Source: Bolinopsis microptera (Eukaryota > Ctenophora > Tentaculata > Lobata > Bolinopsidae). Taken from it: 64,000 nt of DNA. The first letter of the stretch is position 1, and the number at the start of each line of letters is the position of its first letter. Positions 21,696 to 35,300 of the stretch are shown here, one piece after another. The translations under genes and the position numbers were made by a program. The notes under the pieces are model-generated. The model had not been told where the DNA came from and searched no databases. It saw nothing but the letters and a program-made list of their open reading frames with translations. The stretch spans positions 7,695,908 to 7,759,907 of the forward strand of contig NC_087082.1 of NCBI RefSeq assembly GCF_026151205.1, read 5' to 3'.

Positions 21696-24600
21696 AACGT
21701 TCTGTTGAGACATGTGATTAAAGTGTGGTGAAGGAGCGGGGGAGGTTTTGCCGGGCATATTGTTGGGCATTTTATCCTGCCTCGTTATTCCTATAGAGGA
21801 GACGCTAATTTCAGATAAATTCCACATTTGACGTTGGTTTAATTGGTTCAGACTTCAAAATTTGAAGTGCAGTGAAAGCAGTATTAATGACATTCTCACT
21901 TTTCAGAACTAAGTGCCTAATATAATTAAGATATAACATCTGAACAGTTTTATTCCTGTTCCATATGATCGAGGATAGTCAGGGCTACAAAACCTGACCA
22001 AGTTTAGCTCAATCCAGTACTGCGCGTTCGAGATATGAGGTTAAATATACCAAAAATAGGGGTTTTCTGGTGTGACATCATTGTAAATTTTTTGGAGTAT
22101 AACCTCAATATCTCACAAACTATCCATTTGTGGTCTTTCTGAGTTACACTATCTGTTTCCTCTGGCAATTTCGGTTCAGAGTCAATTAAGTTTGAAACAA
22201 AATCTCAGTAAATGTGAAAGTTCTGAGGATGTCAAGTTTGTAACAAGCGCGCGCGCGCGCGCGCGCGCACACACATATGACCTCATATCTTCCACATTTA
22301 ATGATTTTTCATGGAAATTCTTTCACCATCTTGTAGCACTCATGTGCTGAGTAGGATAGCATTCTAATCATGTCTTTAAAAGCTTTAGATAGATACTGAG
22401 GAAGAAAATTCAAGCTTGTAACAAGCGCGCGCGCGCGCGCATGGCCCATACTATATGATCAATGGACGGGAGGATTAAAGTACTTTCATGCACACCAGCA
22501 TGCTCATTGATGGCTTAAAATGAAGCTAAGACATACTCCTATCAGATCCACCATAAGTTAGATACCATAATAATCATTAAATGTGTCTAAAATGAGGAAG
22601 CTTTGACAAGTGCGAGTGGTTTTGGCAAATTTTGGTATAAAATGGGCCCTGAGATCATATTTTTCTCATTAAAATCACATATATCACGTATATTTATGTG
22701 TGTTGGGTGTATCCTCATTGGTATCAACCATTTCAATCATCAAGAGCAGCTTTCCTGATTCTTTATCTCATGAAAATGGGCAAAAAAGCTCATAAATAGT
22801 CCAAAACCGGTCATTTTCGCCGCTTTAATAACCTCATTCCTGGCACCCAGAACACTTTGGGTACTCAAAACATAATTTTTCGGATACCTCAGACCCCTAA
22901 CTAGCACATGGAGCCAGAAAGAACAGCATGCAGAGACTTTTAAATTTCCATGGTTGAGAACCCAATGTCACACTATTCGTTCATTAATCCTGCTTTCACT
23001 GAGTGGGTTTTTATACGCTCTGAAAATACTTGATTTAATCAGTTAATTTGTATGATACATCGTTTAAAAGGTTGGTTCGGAAAATTTGGAAGAGCATGGA
23101 TGTTTTTAGAGCCGTTAAAATGAGTGGAAACTAGCTTACTAGTGATCAGAATAAATTCACTAACCTAGTTGCCGCATGAACACTAGGTTATTATTTGTGG
23201 TTTGTTTATTAATAAAAATTACTGTGTTGAATTGTTTTGTTTTCTCAGCAGGACTGACACTGATTAGTGGGGGTTGAACATTTTTGCAATATTTTCACGC
23301 AAAAAAGCAAAAAATTGTGTACCTCTGATATGTTTGATCGTGATATTATGATGCTTAGTGCTTACAGTCAATACTTGGTTTGTTGAGGGCTCTTTCGATA
23401 AATCATGGTTTGACTATTTATACGTTGCTACTGGAATAGGTCAAAACGGGTGTGTTTAATTAACTGCAACTGTTCTGACATCTATTGAAGCAGAGTAAAA
23501 TATGGAAACAATTTTTAAATTAGGCTATGTTAATTAATATGCTATTGAAAGATTATTTATAGTCGTTCAAAATTTGTAAACCAGAAAATCTTTTCTATTC
23601 CTGAAAATTATGACGCTTTATAGTTGTTATCAGCTCACCCCATTCTTTGTATCCTAAATTTGTATTTTATTTGCTATTCTTATTTTTTAGATTCCCTGGG
23701 AACCACTGTCCGCGAATTCTGTAATGACTGACTACAAGTTTATTAAATTTAAATGCTATTGTTGATTTCATTGGTTTAATTTACAATCAGTGTTGGGAGA
23801 GTCCGTTTTTCAAAAGATTTGAAAAGTAAAATGTTTTTAGTCCCATTATCCCATCTTGTGATTATGTAGTAAATTATTTGATTGGAAAGAAAGTTAAATT
23901 TATTTAGTAATTAGAAGTCGTCTTGGGTTTTCACATGTGGACATGCCACATGACACATGTATTCGCAAAATTATTATATTCATGTTATTTTTACAATGAA
24001 GCGACATACTGTCTCCTATTCGTGTCTAAAGAAGCCACATAAATCGTTCAACCCTACGATTGAAGCCACATAGGGCCTGGGGGACAATTTTAAACCAAAT
24101 CAATCCTCTTTTCAAAAGGGTCGACCAACCGGAAAATGAAGCTTATGCTCCTTCGCGCACGCGTGACGCGCCATATTGTCATAATCACTGACATCCGAAC
24201 CCTTTATATTTCTCTAGTTTTGTGTATAAAGTTGACGTTGACATCCCTTATAGCGCAGCACGTGTGCGCGGCGCTTTGTTATTTTTCCTTTTCTAACTGC
24301 TAACGAATAGCGGTTACACTAAATCACGCCAAGGATTTTAATTGTAATTATTCAAGAACTAGAAAGACCTTAGCATAAATTGCTCATCTCTAACCAGACT
24401 CATTTCACGCTTGCAATAGCGTGCGACCACCACAAATACCATTGCATGGTGTGACGTTGCTCTAACCAGAGCCCTCTCGCTTGCAGTAGCGCGCGACCGC
24501 GCTACTTGTGAAACAATGAACAAGCGCGTCACGCAGTACGCGTAGGCGCATGGCTATGTGAAGGTGTGACGTGTGCAATGTGGGGCAAAATATTGATTCA

Positions 24601-25769
24601 CGATGTCAATCTTGTAGGTTTATAACCTACCAGGACGCGCGCCGAGTTGAAACAAATATTTTACGATCATCGCCTGTTAAACATCGTTTTACCTGAGGAC
24701 CCCAGGCTATTATATTCATTAACATAATAAAGATTTGGCGAAATGACAGGCTGAGCGCGGCCGGCCCAGTAAACATCGTTTTGCTTTATCCAGAGCGCTT
24801 GTAGTGGCGCATGTATATGTATAATATAATCTTCACCTAACCATGTGCTTTCGCTCCACTGCGCAATTGGAATCATTTGTTTTTTAGGTAAAATTAATTT
24901 TTAGCCCAAAAACTACCCTTTTTATTTTCACTCTTTATCTAACCAGAGCCCTCGTGCTTGCAACGAAACAAGTGCGTCACGTACAACGTAGCACGCGAAG
25001 GCTCATGGTTAAGTGTATGTATGATAAAAAACATTTACCAATCTAAAATTTAACGTAAGTAAGTAAGTAAGTAAGTAAATAAAGATTATGACATAACATC
25101 ATCACAAGTGTCTACAAAATATCATTGCACTAAATAAAAAATAATTTAAATAAATATATTTTTCCATCAACATTAATAATTTATCAAATTCAATTTGATT
25201 AATTAATAAAATCTAATACATTATCTAACGTAAAACAATAAATGTGTTTATTCTATGTATTATTAAATCTAAAATAGCCAATTAACAAATATAAATCAGG
25301 TATCCGCCTGAAGTGGGCAATAATAAACTTTTCATTGTGTGCTTATGATTTACGGGTAAAGAAGTCAATTTGAGCTCTCGATTTATTTATGAGGCGAGGT
25401 CTCCTTACAAAATATATGGTGGCCGGCTTTGTATCACGTGGTGACCCCCACTGTCGCTTAGCTTCACTATAGTATAGAGTTTCGACGATACAGGGGGAGC
25501 CGCGCGCACTTGTGCGCGGCGGGTCATTGACCATTGTATCACGTTGCGACCCCCACGGTCGTTTCACGATACAGGGGGAGCCGCGCACTTCGTGCGCGGC
25601 GGGTCATACAACGTATGACAAGCAGGTCATACAACGTATGACAAGGCCGGCTTTGATAATATAGTGTCAACTTTGTCATTTGTACTCACAGAAAATAGCA
25701 TGGATTAATTTTGGTGCTTAAATAAGATTGGTAAGGTTTATAGTTCGACTATATCATTTGTATTTGTAT
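21696..25769. other. intergenic block, CpG-rich repeats, no gene recognised
   Basis: After the HGSNAT stop (possible poly-A signal ATTAAA near 21717) there are (GC)n runs at about 22249 and 22424. Each follows a near-identical 'aagYttgtaacaagcgcgcg', and a weaker relative lies near 22605. Around 24390, 24465 and 24945 there are diverged copies of 'taaccagagccctc...cttgca'. At 25430-25650 a roughly 95-bp unit occurs twice and contains GCCGCGCAC-ttc-GTGCGCGGC, a perfect 9-bp hairpin. These look like ends or bodies of unclassified mobile elements. Confidence 0.55.
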
Positions 25770-26283
25770 GACAGCAAATCTTTTACCACTGTGAAATACA
25801 AGGATGTGCAGACTGAGCCAGTTCTTCTTTCAGTTGATGGCCTAGAGTTACCAAAGGGAGCCCCCTCCAATGCAAGCAAATCGATCCCAGCTTTCGGCTT
25901 CGAGCGCGAAAAGTGGCATGCAACGTATGTCAAATCCCAGCAATGACATTGCTGAGCAATGTACCAGTCCCATGAAAATGAGAAGAAAAGGTGTTACAAT
26001 GCAAGGGTTCTGGAAGTAGAGAAAGGAAGCTTCACGCCGTTAGTTTTCTCAACATCTGGTGGAATGGGTGGTGAAGCTGAAAGACTAGTAAAGAAGCTTG
26101 CTAGCAAGATGGAATACCACATAGGGCAAAGGTATTCAGATGCTGTTGGATAATTAGAAAGCGCCTTCGTTTCGAAATCCTAAGAACAACAGTGATTTCT
26201 CTACGGGGGGACAGAGGTGCAAGAAAGAACTTTGTTGATATAAACAGTTTAGATTTGAATTTGGAGCCACAAGGCAAAGGTTG
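25770..26283 (+). pseudogene. decayed retroelement ORF, C-terminal region
   Basis: Three conceptual pieces in different frames resemble, from memory, a protein tail common in marine-invertebrate non-LTR-like retroelements. They are a DVQTEPVLLSVDGLELPKG stretch, then a stretch with KRCYNARVLEVEKGSF and FTPLVFSTSGGMG, then one with IRKRLRFEILRTT and SLRGDR ending at a stop near 26283. A stop at about 25943, a shift near 26150 and an apparent deletion between the first two pieces show it is dead. The family assignment needs a protein search. Confidence 0.65.
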
Positions 26284-26465
26284 ATATTCAAATTTTTCTC
26301 CCAATATTTGAGATAGGGAAAATATTGATTTTTTGAAAGGTTGTTTTTATATAGGGTCATTGTGACAATTATGTGTATATTGTTTGAATAATTTACATCT
26401 AATCTAAAAATATTTTACCATTGTTGTAAATGTAAATGTATGTATGGTTTAATCTTTCCTGTTTA

Positions 26466-26486
26466 AGCTATTTAGTCGGACTAAAT
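26466..26486. repeat. short palindrome CTATTTAGTC-g-GACTAAATAG
   Basis: A perfect 10-bp inverted repeat upstream of the S9 peptidase gene. A related hairpin (ACTAAATAGCA ... TGCTATTTAGT) lies at about 2817-2851. Confidence 0.7.
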
Positions 26487-26954
26487 AGATTCCACGTTTA
26501 TAGTGCTGAGGAAGATTATTGCCCAGTAAACATGACTTCATCTCATTCAACCTCATTTCCACCGGTATTTGTCTAGATGATCCAGTTTAAAAGTGAATAA
26601 CGTCAATGAGCCCATGGATATCTCAACCGACTGCTTCAGCCATCAGCGGATACGTTATGTGCCTTTATAACCAAGACCCATTTTCGTCTTTTCACGTATC
26701 TAAGCTTCTGTACTGGTGGTGTTTGGAGTGCTTTCGAATTATGCAGTGGTGTAACCTAGTAATAAAATTAAAACATAATCGAGTTAAGTTCCTCATAATG
26801 ATATTTCATGACCTAGAAATAAAGAGAGAAATAAGGAAATTCAGAATGGTCGAAAGAGGGAGACTATCAATCGTTTGTATCAATCCTTTTGACCTATTTC
26901 GTCATTGTTTAACTCAATCAATAAGAAAGGTATTCAATACATTTAATTACAGGA

Positions 26955-28922
26955 ATGAGTTACGGTGAATGGAAATCACCAATTACATTGGATGTTGTAA
27001 CACCTGATGCAACTGAGATTTCCACTGCAGCAATAGACAGGGTGACAGGAAAGTTATTTTGGAGATCAAAGAAACCAACCGGCCAATTTGTTGTTAGCAC
27101 TGGTGAAAGTGCAAGCTCGGCTATTGAGTGGACCCCTGAAAGTTTTAGTGTTGTAAGCAGAGTACATGAGTATGGCGGAGGTGCATTCTTTGTCCACAAT
27201 GAGGAACTTTTCTTTGTCAATAAATCTGATCAGCGGATCTACAAGCAAAGTGCCCCTGATGCTACCCCAGTACCTGTAACAGCAGATTTTGGTGATGGTA
27301 AGGTACGCTATGCTGAAGGTCATATCAACACTTTCATTGATAAAATTGTTTGTGTCCGAGAAGATCACCGAGTTGAAGGTAAGGAATGTATCAATACCAT
27401 TGTTGCCATAGATCTGTTGACTGGCAGCCAAAATGTATTGGTGGAGGGTGCTGATTTCTACAAAAGTGTTGATACTTTCGAAAATAAAATCATATTTGTT
27501 TCCTGGAACCATCCAAATATGCCCTGGGATGATACACAGATGAGTGTTGGGGAATTGGTGATGGAGGGAAGCGTTGCTTCAGCTAAAAATGTTAAGATTG
27601 TATCAACTGGTGCATCTCATTTGCAGAGTAGGTTCATTAACAAAGATGAATATCTGTACCTTAGTGACAGAACCGATTTTTGGAATGTATGGAAGTCATC
27701 TGATGAAACCAAGCCCTGGTATAAGAGCAACAATGAACCAGGGTTCCCTTTTGGTTGGTGTTTTGGATATCCTGGATATGGTATAACTAATGATGGAATT
27801 GTTATTGGAGCAAAGTCAAAAGATGGCATGGATAATTTTCTGTTTGTTGATATTGATAATCCTCAGACAATCTTAAAAGATCTGGGTCAATTGATCAGGA
27901 GCAAAGGCTACTCATTTGGAACATTTACCAATGTTCTTTGTCATGGCCATTATGTTTATGCCCTTGGTATTGATGACCCTGCTAATCCTCTCACTCTTCT
28001 TCGAGTATCATTGAAGGATGATTCTGTTTACATTTACAATAATGAGTCAGCTGAAAAAGAGTTGATGCCATACATATCCTACGCAGAGTCAGTTGAGTTC
28101 CCAACTACCGACAAAAATATGAATGCTTATGGCTTTCTTTATAGACCAAAAAATCCTGATTTCAGTCCAGATGAAAAAGAAAAGCCACCTCTTCTCTTAC
28201 GTGTTCATGGTGGTCCAACTGGAATGGCAATGAGAAGTTTAAGTATGAAAACACAATATTTCACTTCAAGAGGATTTGCTGTCTTTGATCTCGACTACAG
28301 AGGTAGTTCTGGATATGGGAGGGCTTTTAGACAAGCTCTTTATGGTAAATGGGGAGTGTATGACATAGAAGATGCCATTTCTGCAGCCCAGCATCTAGTA
28401 AATGAAGGGATAGTTGATGGAAACAGATTGAGTATTGATGGAGGAAGTGCAGGAGGCTACACAACCATGGCTATGATGGTCTTCAAAAAATACTTCCATG
28501 CTGGAGTTTCTTACTACGGAGTTTCTGATCTCTTAGGATTAGCAAAGCATACCCATAAATTCGAGTCTCAATATCTGACCAAGATGATAGGAAAACTCCC
28601 TGAAGATGAAAAGATCTACAAAGAAAGATCACCTTTGTGCCATGCTAGCCAGCTGCAATGTCCTATTGGGTTCTTCCAAGGTTCAGATGATTTTGTGTGC
28701 CCTCCACCACAGTCTAAAGAGTTGTACAATGCTGCCCTGGAAAATAGAGTTCCTACATTTTATGTGGAGTATGAGGGCGAGGCTCACGGATTTAGAAAAG
28801 CTGTAAATATACAAAGGTGCATTTCAAATGAGATTTATTTCTACTCTAAAATATTTGGCTTCAAACTGGCTGATGAAACAAAGAATCCACCACCAATAAA
28901 GAACTTGCCTGATCAAAGTTAA
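26955..28922 (+). CDS. intronless S9 family serine peptidase (prolyl oligopeptidase/acylaminoacyl-peptidase type)
   Basis: A single 655-residue ORF. The N-terminal ~390 residues form the beta-propeller part (starting YGEWKSPITLDVVT, with HEYGGGAF near residue 73). The C-terminal part is an alpha/beta hydrolase: LLRVHGGPTG near residue 415, nucleophile Ser498 in DGGSAGGYTT, Asp579 in GSDDFVCPP, His611 in EGEAHGFRKA. All three catalytic residues are present, so an active cytosolic peptidase is expected; there is no signal peptide. It resembles the plant and bacterial S9C group more than vertebrate DPP4. 'ttttaattacag' sits 2 bases before the ATG, which could be a 5'UTR acceptor. Unlike all flanking genes it has no introns, and its third codon positions are A/T-rich where those of the TM9SF gene are C/G-rich. 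Horizontal origin, a retrocopy or a misjoined contig are all possible. Confidence 0.95.
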   Translation: MSYGEWKSPITLDVVTPDATEISTAAIDRVTGKLFWRSKKPTGQFVVSTGESASSAIEWTPESFSVVSRVHEYGGGAFFVHNEELFFVNKSDQRIYKQSAPDATPVPVTADFGDGKVRYAEGHINTFIDKIVCVREDHRVEGKECINTIVAIDLLTGSQNVLVEGADFYKSVDTFENKIIFVSWNHPNMPWDDTQMSVGELVMEGSVASAKNVKIVSTGASHLQSRFINKDEYLYLSDRTDFWNVWKSSDETKPWYKSNNEPGFPFGWCFGYPGYGITNDGIVIGAKSKDGMDNFLFVDIDNPQTILKDLGQLIRSKGYSFGTFTNVLCHGHYVYALGIDDPANPLTLLRVSLKDDSVYIYNNESAEKELMPYISYAESVEFPTTDKNMNAYGFLYRPKNPDFSPDEKEKPPLLLRVHGGPTGMAMRSLSMKTQYFTSRGFAVFDLDYRGSSGYGRAFRQALYGKWGVYDIEDAISAAQHLVNEGIVDGNRLSIDGGSAGGYTTMAMMVFKKYFHAGVSYYGVSDLLGLAKHTHKFESQYLTKMIGKLPEDEKIYKERSPLCHASQLQCPIGFFQGSDDFVCPPPQSKELYNAALENRVPTFYVEYEGEAHGFRKAVNIQRCISNEIYFYSKIFGFKLADETKNPPPIKNLPDQS

Positions 28923-29749
28923 AGAATATTCCTAGCTGTGCTAATTGTAAGAGATTGTATGATATAGCAGTTTAAGGATACCTATTATATTGCTATCTTA
29001 GTCATTGATTATATTATCATTGTTTCATATTGATTCATATTGATTGTTATGTTAAATTTGGTTAAAATTCTGTTTAAATACTGTCTATTAGTATTTATTT
29101 TAATTTTTGTGTATAATTATGAATACTATTAAGAAAAATATCAATCCTTTTAAATATTTATGTTAGTTCAATCAGATGATAAAAACTATAGAATTAAAAT
29201 TACAGTATTCAATATGATGTTCTAGATACAATATTACAATAATTTATTCCAAAGCAGAGGTTCCAAATGTTGAATATCATTTTCGGTATAATATGTAGTA
29301 ACAGGTGCTTGATTTTACATGTTTTTGATTGTTTTAGTGTTATAAAAATGTATTCTTAAAATCAAGCCTGGTATTTACTGATCCCTTGGAAACGTTAAAT
29401 GATAAATCGTTAGTGATATAAATAAACAAATTAACAACACTAAAAGAGTTAATTTCCCAGTCAGTAGTTAGTGACAATACAATTATTATAGTAATGGAAT
29501 ACTATAAATGATGGTGTCTCTAATTTGGACCAGCTCTGAGCTCACATTGAATTAAATTAATTACTTAAATTAAAACTGTGTACCATCGTACTATTACAAA
29601 AGATGAAATTGTAAGGCAAAATAAAGCTAACCGAATGTTTCAGCCACAAAGGCGATTACTTTAAGTTTTAATTACTCTATTAGGATGTACGTGATGTAAC
29701 TAACTACCTGCTAAAGACAGGTAACACAGCGTTTCTAGCTACTACTAGC
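28923..29749. other. intergenic, AT-rich
   Basis: Probable 3' flank of the S9 gene and 5' flank of the TM9SF gene. An AATAAA-type hexamer occurs near 29422. No further exon was recognised. Confidence 0.5.
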
Positions 29750-31998
29750 ATGTTCTGGGTGGTCTTCTCCCTTTTGCTCTCTGGAGTGTCTTCCTTCTAC
29801 ATTCCCCTTATTGCCCCTGTGGAATACAGCAGAGGACAAACCATCGAGATCAAGGTTAGCCCCAATTAATCTAGTTCCCTCTTTAGAAGTAAAGGAATCA
29901 CCAATATGTGTGTAATTTTAACAAAACAGAATCAAATTAACCGATTCATAAGTTGCAACAAGTTCCATTAAACTTGTAGCAAGATAACTGATCATATGTA
30001 CTAATGTACTAATTTATTAATGTACAATGTACTAATGTACAAATTAAATATACTTATGTACAATGTACTAATGTAGTCGCCTCCCCACAGTCGACACAAG
30101 TAGAGAGTGTACACACAGAGCTACCGTTTAGTTACCGTAAACTACCTTACTGTTTACCCAATAAAGAAGTAAACTTTGCTGAGAACTTAGGTTTGTTTAA
30201 ATATTCTCGGTCTCATTTTTAAATTCTCAAATTTATTGCTTTTCTTTCACGTCGTTTTGAGAAAATACCTGTCAATAATTGAACTAGTTTTTGTGAACTA
30301 TCCGATATAAACATTAAGATGTAACAATGTAACAGTGTAACAATGTAACAATGTAACAATTTTAAAATGTAACAATGTAAAAATGTAACAATGTTTATCT
30401 AGGCGAGGTTTTGCACGGCAGCAGAATAGTAAACACTGCGTATACAGTGAATGTAATGCAGACTACACCTTGTACTCAAGTGTGCATGGTAGCTCTCATG
30501 CCTAAAGGTAGGTTATTGTCTGTTTTATATTTTAACTCAACTCAATATAGTTTAACTAACTTACTTCAGTAGCAACTTACTTCAGTGGCAACTTACTTCA
30601 GTAGCAACTAACTTCAGTAGCAACTTACTTCAGTAGCAACTTACTTCAGTAGCATCGGCTCCCTACTAACTATGTCTAGACTTATTACGATTCGGAATAC
30701 GTTTTTTTCTATACTTTTTATTTATTAAATAAATATTTAAAGTAAAGCACCTCCGCAGAGGTAAACAGGATTATAGATATGATAGAGAAGGATTACGATG
30801 TTCACCTGATCCTAGATAACCTTCCTGTGGCTCGGAAATACTCATCTCCTGATGGGAAAATAGTAAGTTTCAAAATTAGTAAGTTTCCAGAACAAAATAG
30901 TACGTTTTCAGGGTCACCTTATTTGAATTTTTAATTGTCAACGTTTCAACTAAGATACGTTCATATTGGCTGTATTGTTCAGTGCATGTTGATTGTTGAT
31001 GTAGAAGGGGTGGGGATATCCAGTTTATGAAATTAATGTAGCTTTATTTAGAAGCTTGACCCAAAGATTGAATCCTTCACCTTCACCTAACCAAATGTTT
31101 CAGGAGTTGTATCACAGAGGACACAAAGTTGGTCAAGTTTACAAGGACAACGTTTACCTGTACAACAACTTCCATTTCAAGATCAAGTACCACGTGGGTT
31201 CCATGCCCGGCAAATTCAGAATAACTGGATTTGAGGTAAGTGTCAGATATTTCACACGTAAAATTGCACAAAACATTTGTCACGTTATTACCAGTAAACT
31301 AGGCGTATGGGTTCCACTTCAGAAGGATGATGGGTATATGATTCACTTTCACTTTCACTTTGTTACCCAGGTTGAGTCTAACAGTCACGCTGGCACTGAC
31401 TCCTGTACACAGGACGGCACACCACTACTCCTCACTAAAGATAAATCAACTACCCTCGCCTTCAGCTACAGTGTGGAATGGGAGGTAGGTCTAGGCAAGC
31501 ATATAATAATTATATAATACATATCTTATCATTCGTTTCGTTAGACATTGATTTGGTGAAAGTACCCCTTATGCTATAAGCCGCTACACTGCTTAATGAA
31601 ACTGGTGTTGTGATTGACATGTACTAGTGTACTAGTTAACTAACTTGTACTGGTGTACTAGTGTACTAGTGTACTAGTGTACTAGTAGTGTTTACTGTTT
31701 AGTAGATTACAAGTAACTACTACTCCTACCTTACAGGAAGGTACGATAGCCTGGGCATCACGCTGGGACACCTACCTCACCTCGGCTACCAACTCTCAGA
31801 TTCACTGGTTCAGTATTATTAACTCTCTTATCATAGTTCTCTTTCTCTCCGGTCTACTCGCTATGATAATGGTGCGTGCTCTCAGGAGAGACATTGCTGC
31901 TTACAACCTGGACGAGGAAATGGTAAATTAAATACTTACTCACTCACTTACTTAAGTTTACTTACTTAAGTTTACTAACTTAAGTTTACTTACTTAAG

Positions 31999-32048
<50 letters not shown>

Positions 32049-32049
32049 C

Positions 32050-32094
<45 letters not shown>

Positions 32095-32110
32095 GTACTT
32101 ACTTACTTAA

Positions 32111-32188
<78 letters not shown>

Positions 32189-32224
32189 GCTTGCTTGCTA
32201 GTTGCTTGCTTGCTTACTTACTTA

Positions 32225-32258
<34 letters not shown>

Positions 32259-32259
32259 C

Positions 32260-32318
<59 letters not shown>

Positions 32319-35300
32319 CACTTACTTACTTACTTACTTACTTACTTACCCTGCTAATGTTCAGGATGATACATACGAGGAAACAGGATGGAAGCTACTA
32401 CACGGAGACGTACTGAGACCACCCAACTTCTGCACAAATCTAGTGGCTCTTATAGGTAGGTACAATGTACATTGAACAACTGATAGATGTTAGAGGATTT
32501 AACGGCTACATAATACATTTTTTGTTGATTAGATGTTTCTGCTTTGTAATAATGGGGGGGGGGGGGGGGGGTGTCACGTCCGTCTATGTCCGCTTGTCTC
32601 ATAGAATCCAAAAAGGACAGGACATAGGCGGACATAGGCGGACATAACCGGACATAGGCGGACATAGGCGGACATAGACGGACATAGGCGGACATAGGCG
32701 GACATAGGCGGACATTAATGGACACCTAAATTGCTAAATAAAATGTTCAATTTTTGCTGTTATAGAGGGATCATGTTTTTTGTCCGTTCGGTACCCTTAG
32801 ATATTTTCAAAACGGACAAAAAATAGAGCAGACAAAAATGGACAAAAACGGACAAAAATGGAAATAACATTTAGATGCTTCCTCCTCCTACTTTTCCTCC
32901 TCCTCCCCCTGGGTCTTCCTGATCTTCCTCAGTCCTCTTCCTCCTCCCCTCCTCAGTCCTCCTCCTACTCCTCCTCCCCGTCCTCAGTCCTCCTCATCAG
33001 TCCTCAACAGTCCTCCTCCTCCCCAGTCCTCCTCCTCCTCCTGAGTCCTCCTCCTGGGTCCTCCTCCTGGGTCCTCCTCCTCCTCTTCATCCTCCTCCTC
33101 TTTCTCCTCAGTCCTCAGTCCTCCTCAGTCCTCCTCCTCATCCTTCTCCTCAGTCCTCCTCCTCATGGGTCCTCCTCCTCATCCTTCTCATCAGTCCTCC
33201 TCCTCCCCAGTCTTCTCCCAGTCCCCCTCCTTCTCCTCCTCGTATTCAGTCCTCCTCCTCCTCCTCCTCCTCAGTTCTCCTCATTTCTCCTAAGTCCTCC
33301 TCCTGAGTCCTCCTCCTCTTCCTTCTGAGTCCTCCTCCTGAGTCCTCCTCCTCCTCCCTCTCAGTCATCCTCCTCAGTCATCCTCCTCAGCCATCCTCCT
33401 CAGCCATCCTCCTCAGTCCTCCTCCTTCTCAGTCCTCCTCAGTCCTCCTCCTGAGTCCTCCTCCTCCTCAGTCATCCTCCTCAGTTCTCCTCCTCCTCCT
33501 CCTAGGTCCTCCTTCTGGGTCCTCCTCCTCCTCCTCCTCCTGGGTCTTCCTGATCCTTCTCCTCCTCTCAGTCATCCTCCTCAGTCATCCTCCTCAGTCA
33601 TCCTCCTCAGCCATCCTCCTCAGCCATCCTTCTCAGCCATCCTCCTCAGTACTCTTCAGTACTCTTCAGTCCTCAAAATGTTTGTCCGCTAATGTCCGCT
33701 AATGTCCGCCAATGTCCGTCCGGGTCCGCCAATGTCCGTCCGAGTCCGCCAATGTCCGTCCGAGTCCGCCAATGTCCGTCCGTGTCCGCCAATGTCCCAA
33801 AAAACACGTCCGTTGTCTCATAGAATCCAAAAAGGACAGGACATAGGCGGACATAGACGGACATGACACACCCCCCCCCCAATAATATTCAAACATATTT
33901 GTGTAAACGTGGCATATATTTGTAGGAGTTAGTAAGTGGAATTATAAATACATTTGAGATTATATATATATGTATAAATATATAGGACGCTAGTTAGAGT
34001 ACTCAATTGAATAAGGTAATCTTATCATACTATTCAGTTTGTTAAATAAACTAAATACTGCTGATATTTATAAAAGATTCCTTTTCTTTCCTTCTAGCCA
34101 CCACGTCAGATTTTATTAGTAGTGTACACAGTGCATCAAAGTTCCCATTACATGGAGAGGTGTGCACGTATTGATAGTGTAGCACAATGTTGGTAATGGC
34201 AGGGAGGCTGTGTACATGTTTAGTGTGTAGGTCGTGAGAGATGAGGTAACTGTAATGTAGGGGAGGGCCCCGGCCTCCACCCCTCCCCCTGGCCTCCACC
34301 CCCTCCCCCGGCCTCCACCCCCTCACTTGCTAGACATGTAATACAGGAACAGTAAGTTCGCTCTACGCAGTGTGCAGTGTACAGGGTGTATAATTTGCAG
34401 TATGTTCTCGACTAACCCTGATATATAATAAGATTTAACTAGGAAACTAGGAAATAGTTCCAAGCTGTATACTGAGGTTGACACGTGTAGCCTGTAGACT
34501 GTAGAGTGTAGACAATAGAGCTGTAGAGGTGTCTAATATAATTATATAATTTGTATAATTAGTGCGTGTGTAAACATATCCTAACACACATTTTAAACTG
34601 CATCATCTCAAGTTTACATCCTACTGCTTTCAGGGACAGGCGTTTGTCAGGATTATAATAGGATTTATCAGGAATTAGAATCATCATTACATAATATGTA
34701 TATTATACATATTACATACTTAAAAATATCTGAACTGTGTGGCACTCGGAGGCCCAACTAATTCATAATGAAAACTTCAAAATAAGTTGGTCCTAAATCC
34801 TATGAAAATATCTTCAGAAGAATGTAACTTTACCTTGTAAATGATGTGGCGGATATCTGACACGTCACTGTAATAAATATAAGATATATACATAGTATTG
34901 TGCACAAAATATTTGCTGCAAAATACATATTCTGCAGATTTAAAAACTTAACTTTGCTGTCCTCTCACTGATAGTGTACTCTGACACATTACTTAACCAG
35001 GTAGTGGTGTACAGATAGGTTCCACAGCACTAGCCTGTATAGTACTAAGTGTACTGGGGATGCTGTCTCCAGCTAGTAGAGGCAGTCTCATCGGAGCTGG
35101 GGTCTCTCTTTTCTTCTTCTTTGGTAGGTTTTATTTTTATATGCAAGTGATATTAAAGCTGCCAAATTTTTCTTTGGTTGAGAAGAAAAACTCAGGATGT
35201 TCATCGAATATATTATGCTACATAATATAACCTTTCTATGGAAGATAATCTGTAAATTGTTTGATTCGTGATGTTATGAGTAATTGAATGATATGTTTAT

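Noticed and set aside
26606..26968. 120-codon ORF before the S9 gene
   Set aside because: No family signal, composition like flanking DNA, and it overlaps the S9 start in another frame.
27066..27512. Antisense ORFs inside the S9 peptidase
   Set aside because: Shadows of a well-conserved coding frame on the other strand.
32191..32475. LTY-repeat ORFs
   Set aside because: Translation of the (ACTT)n intron array of the TM9SF gene.
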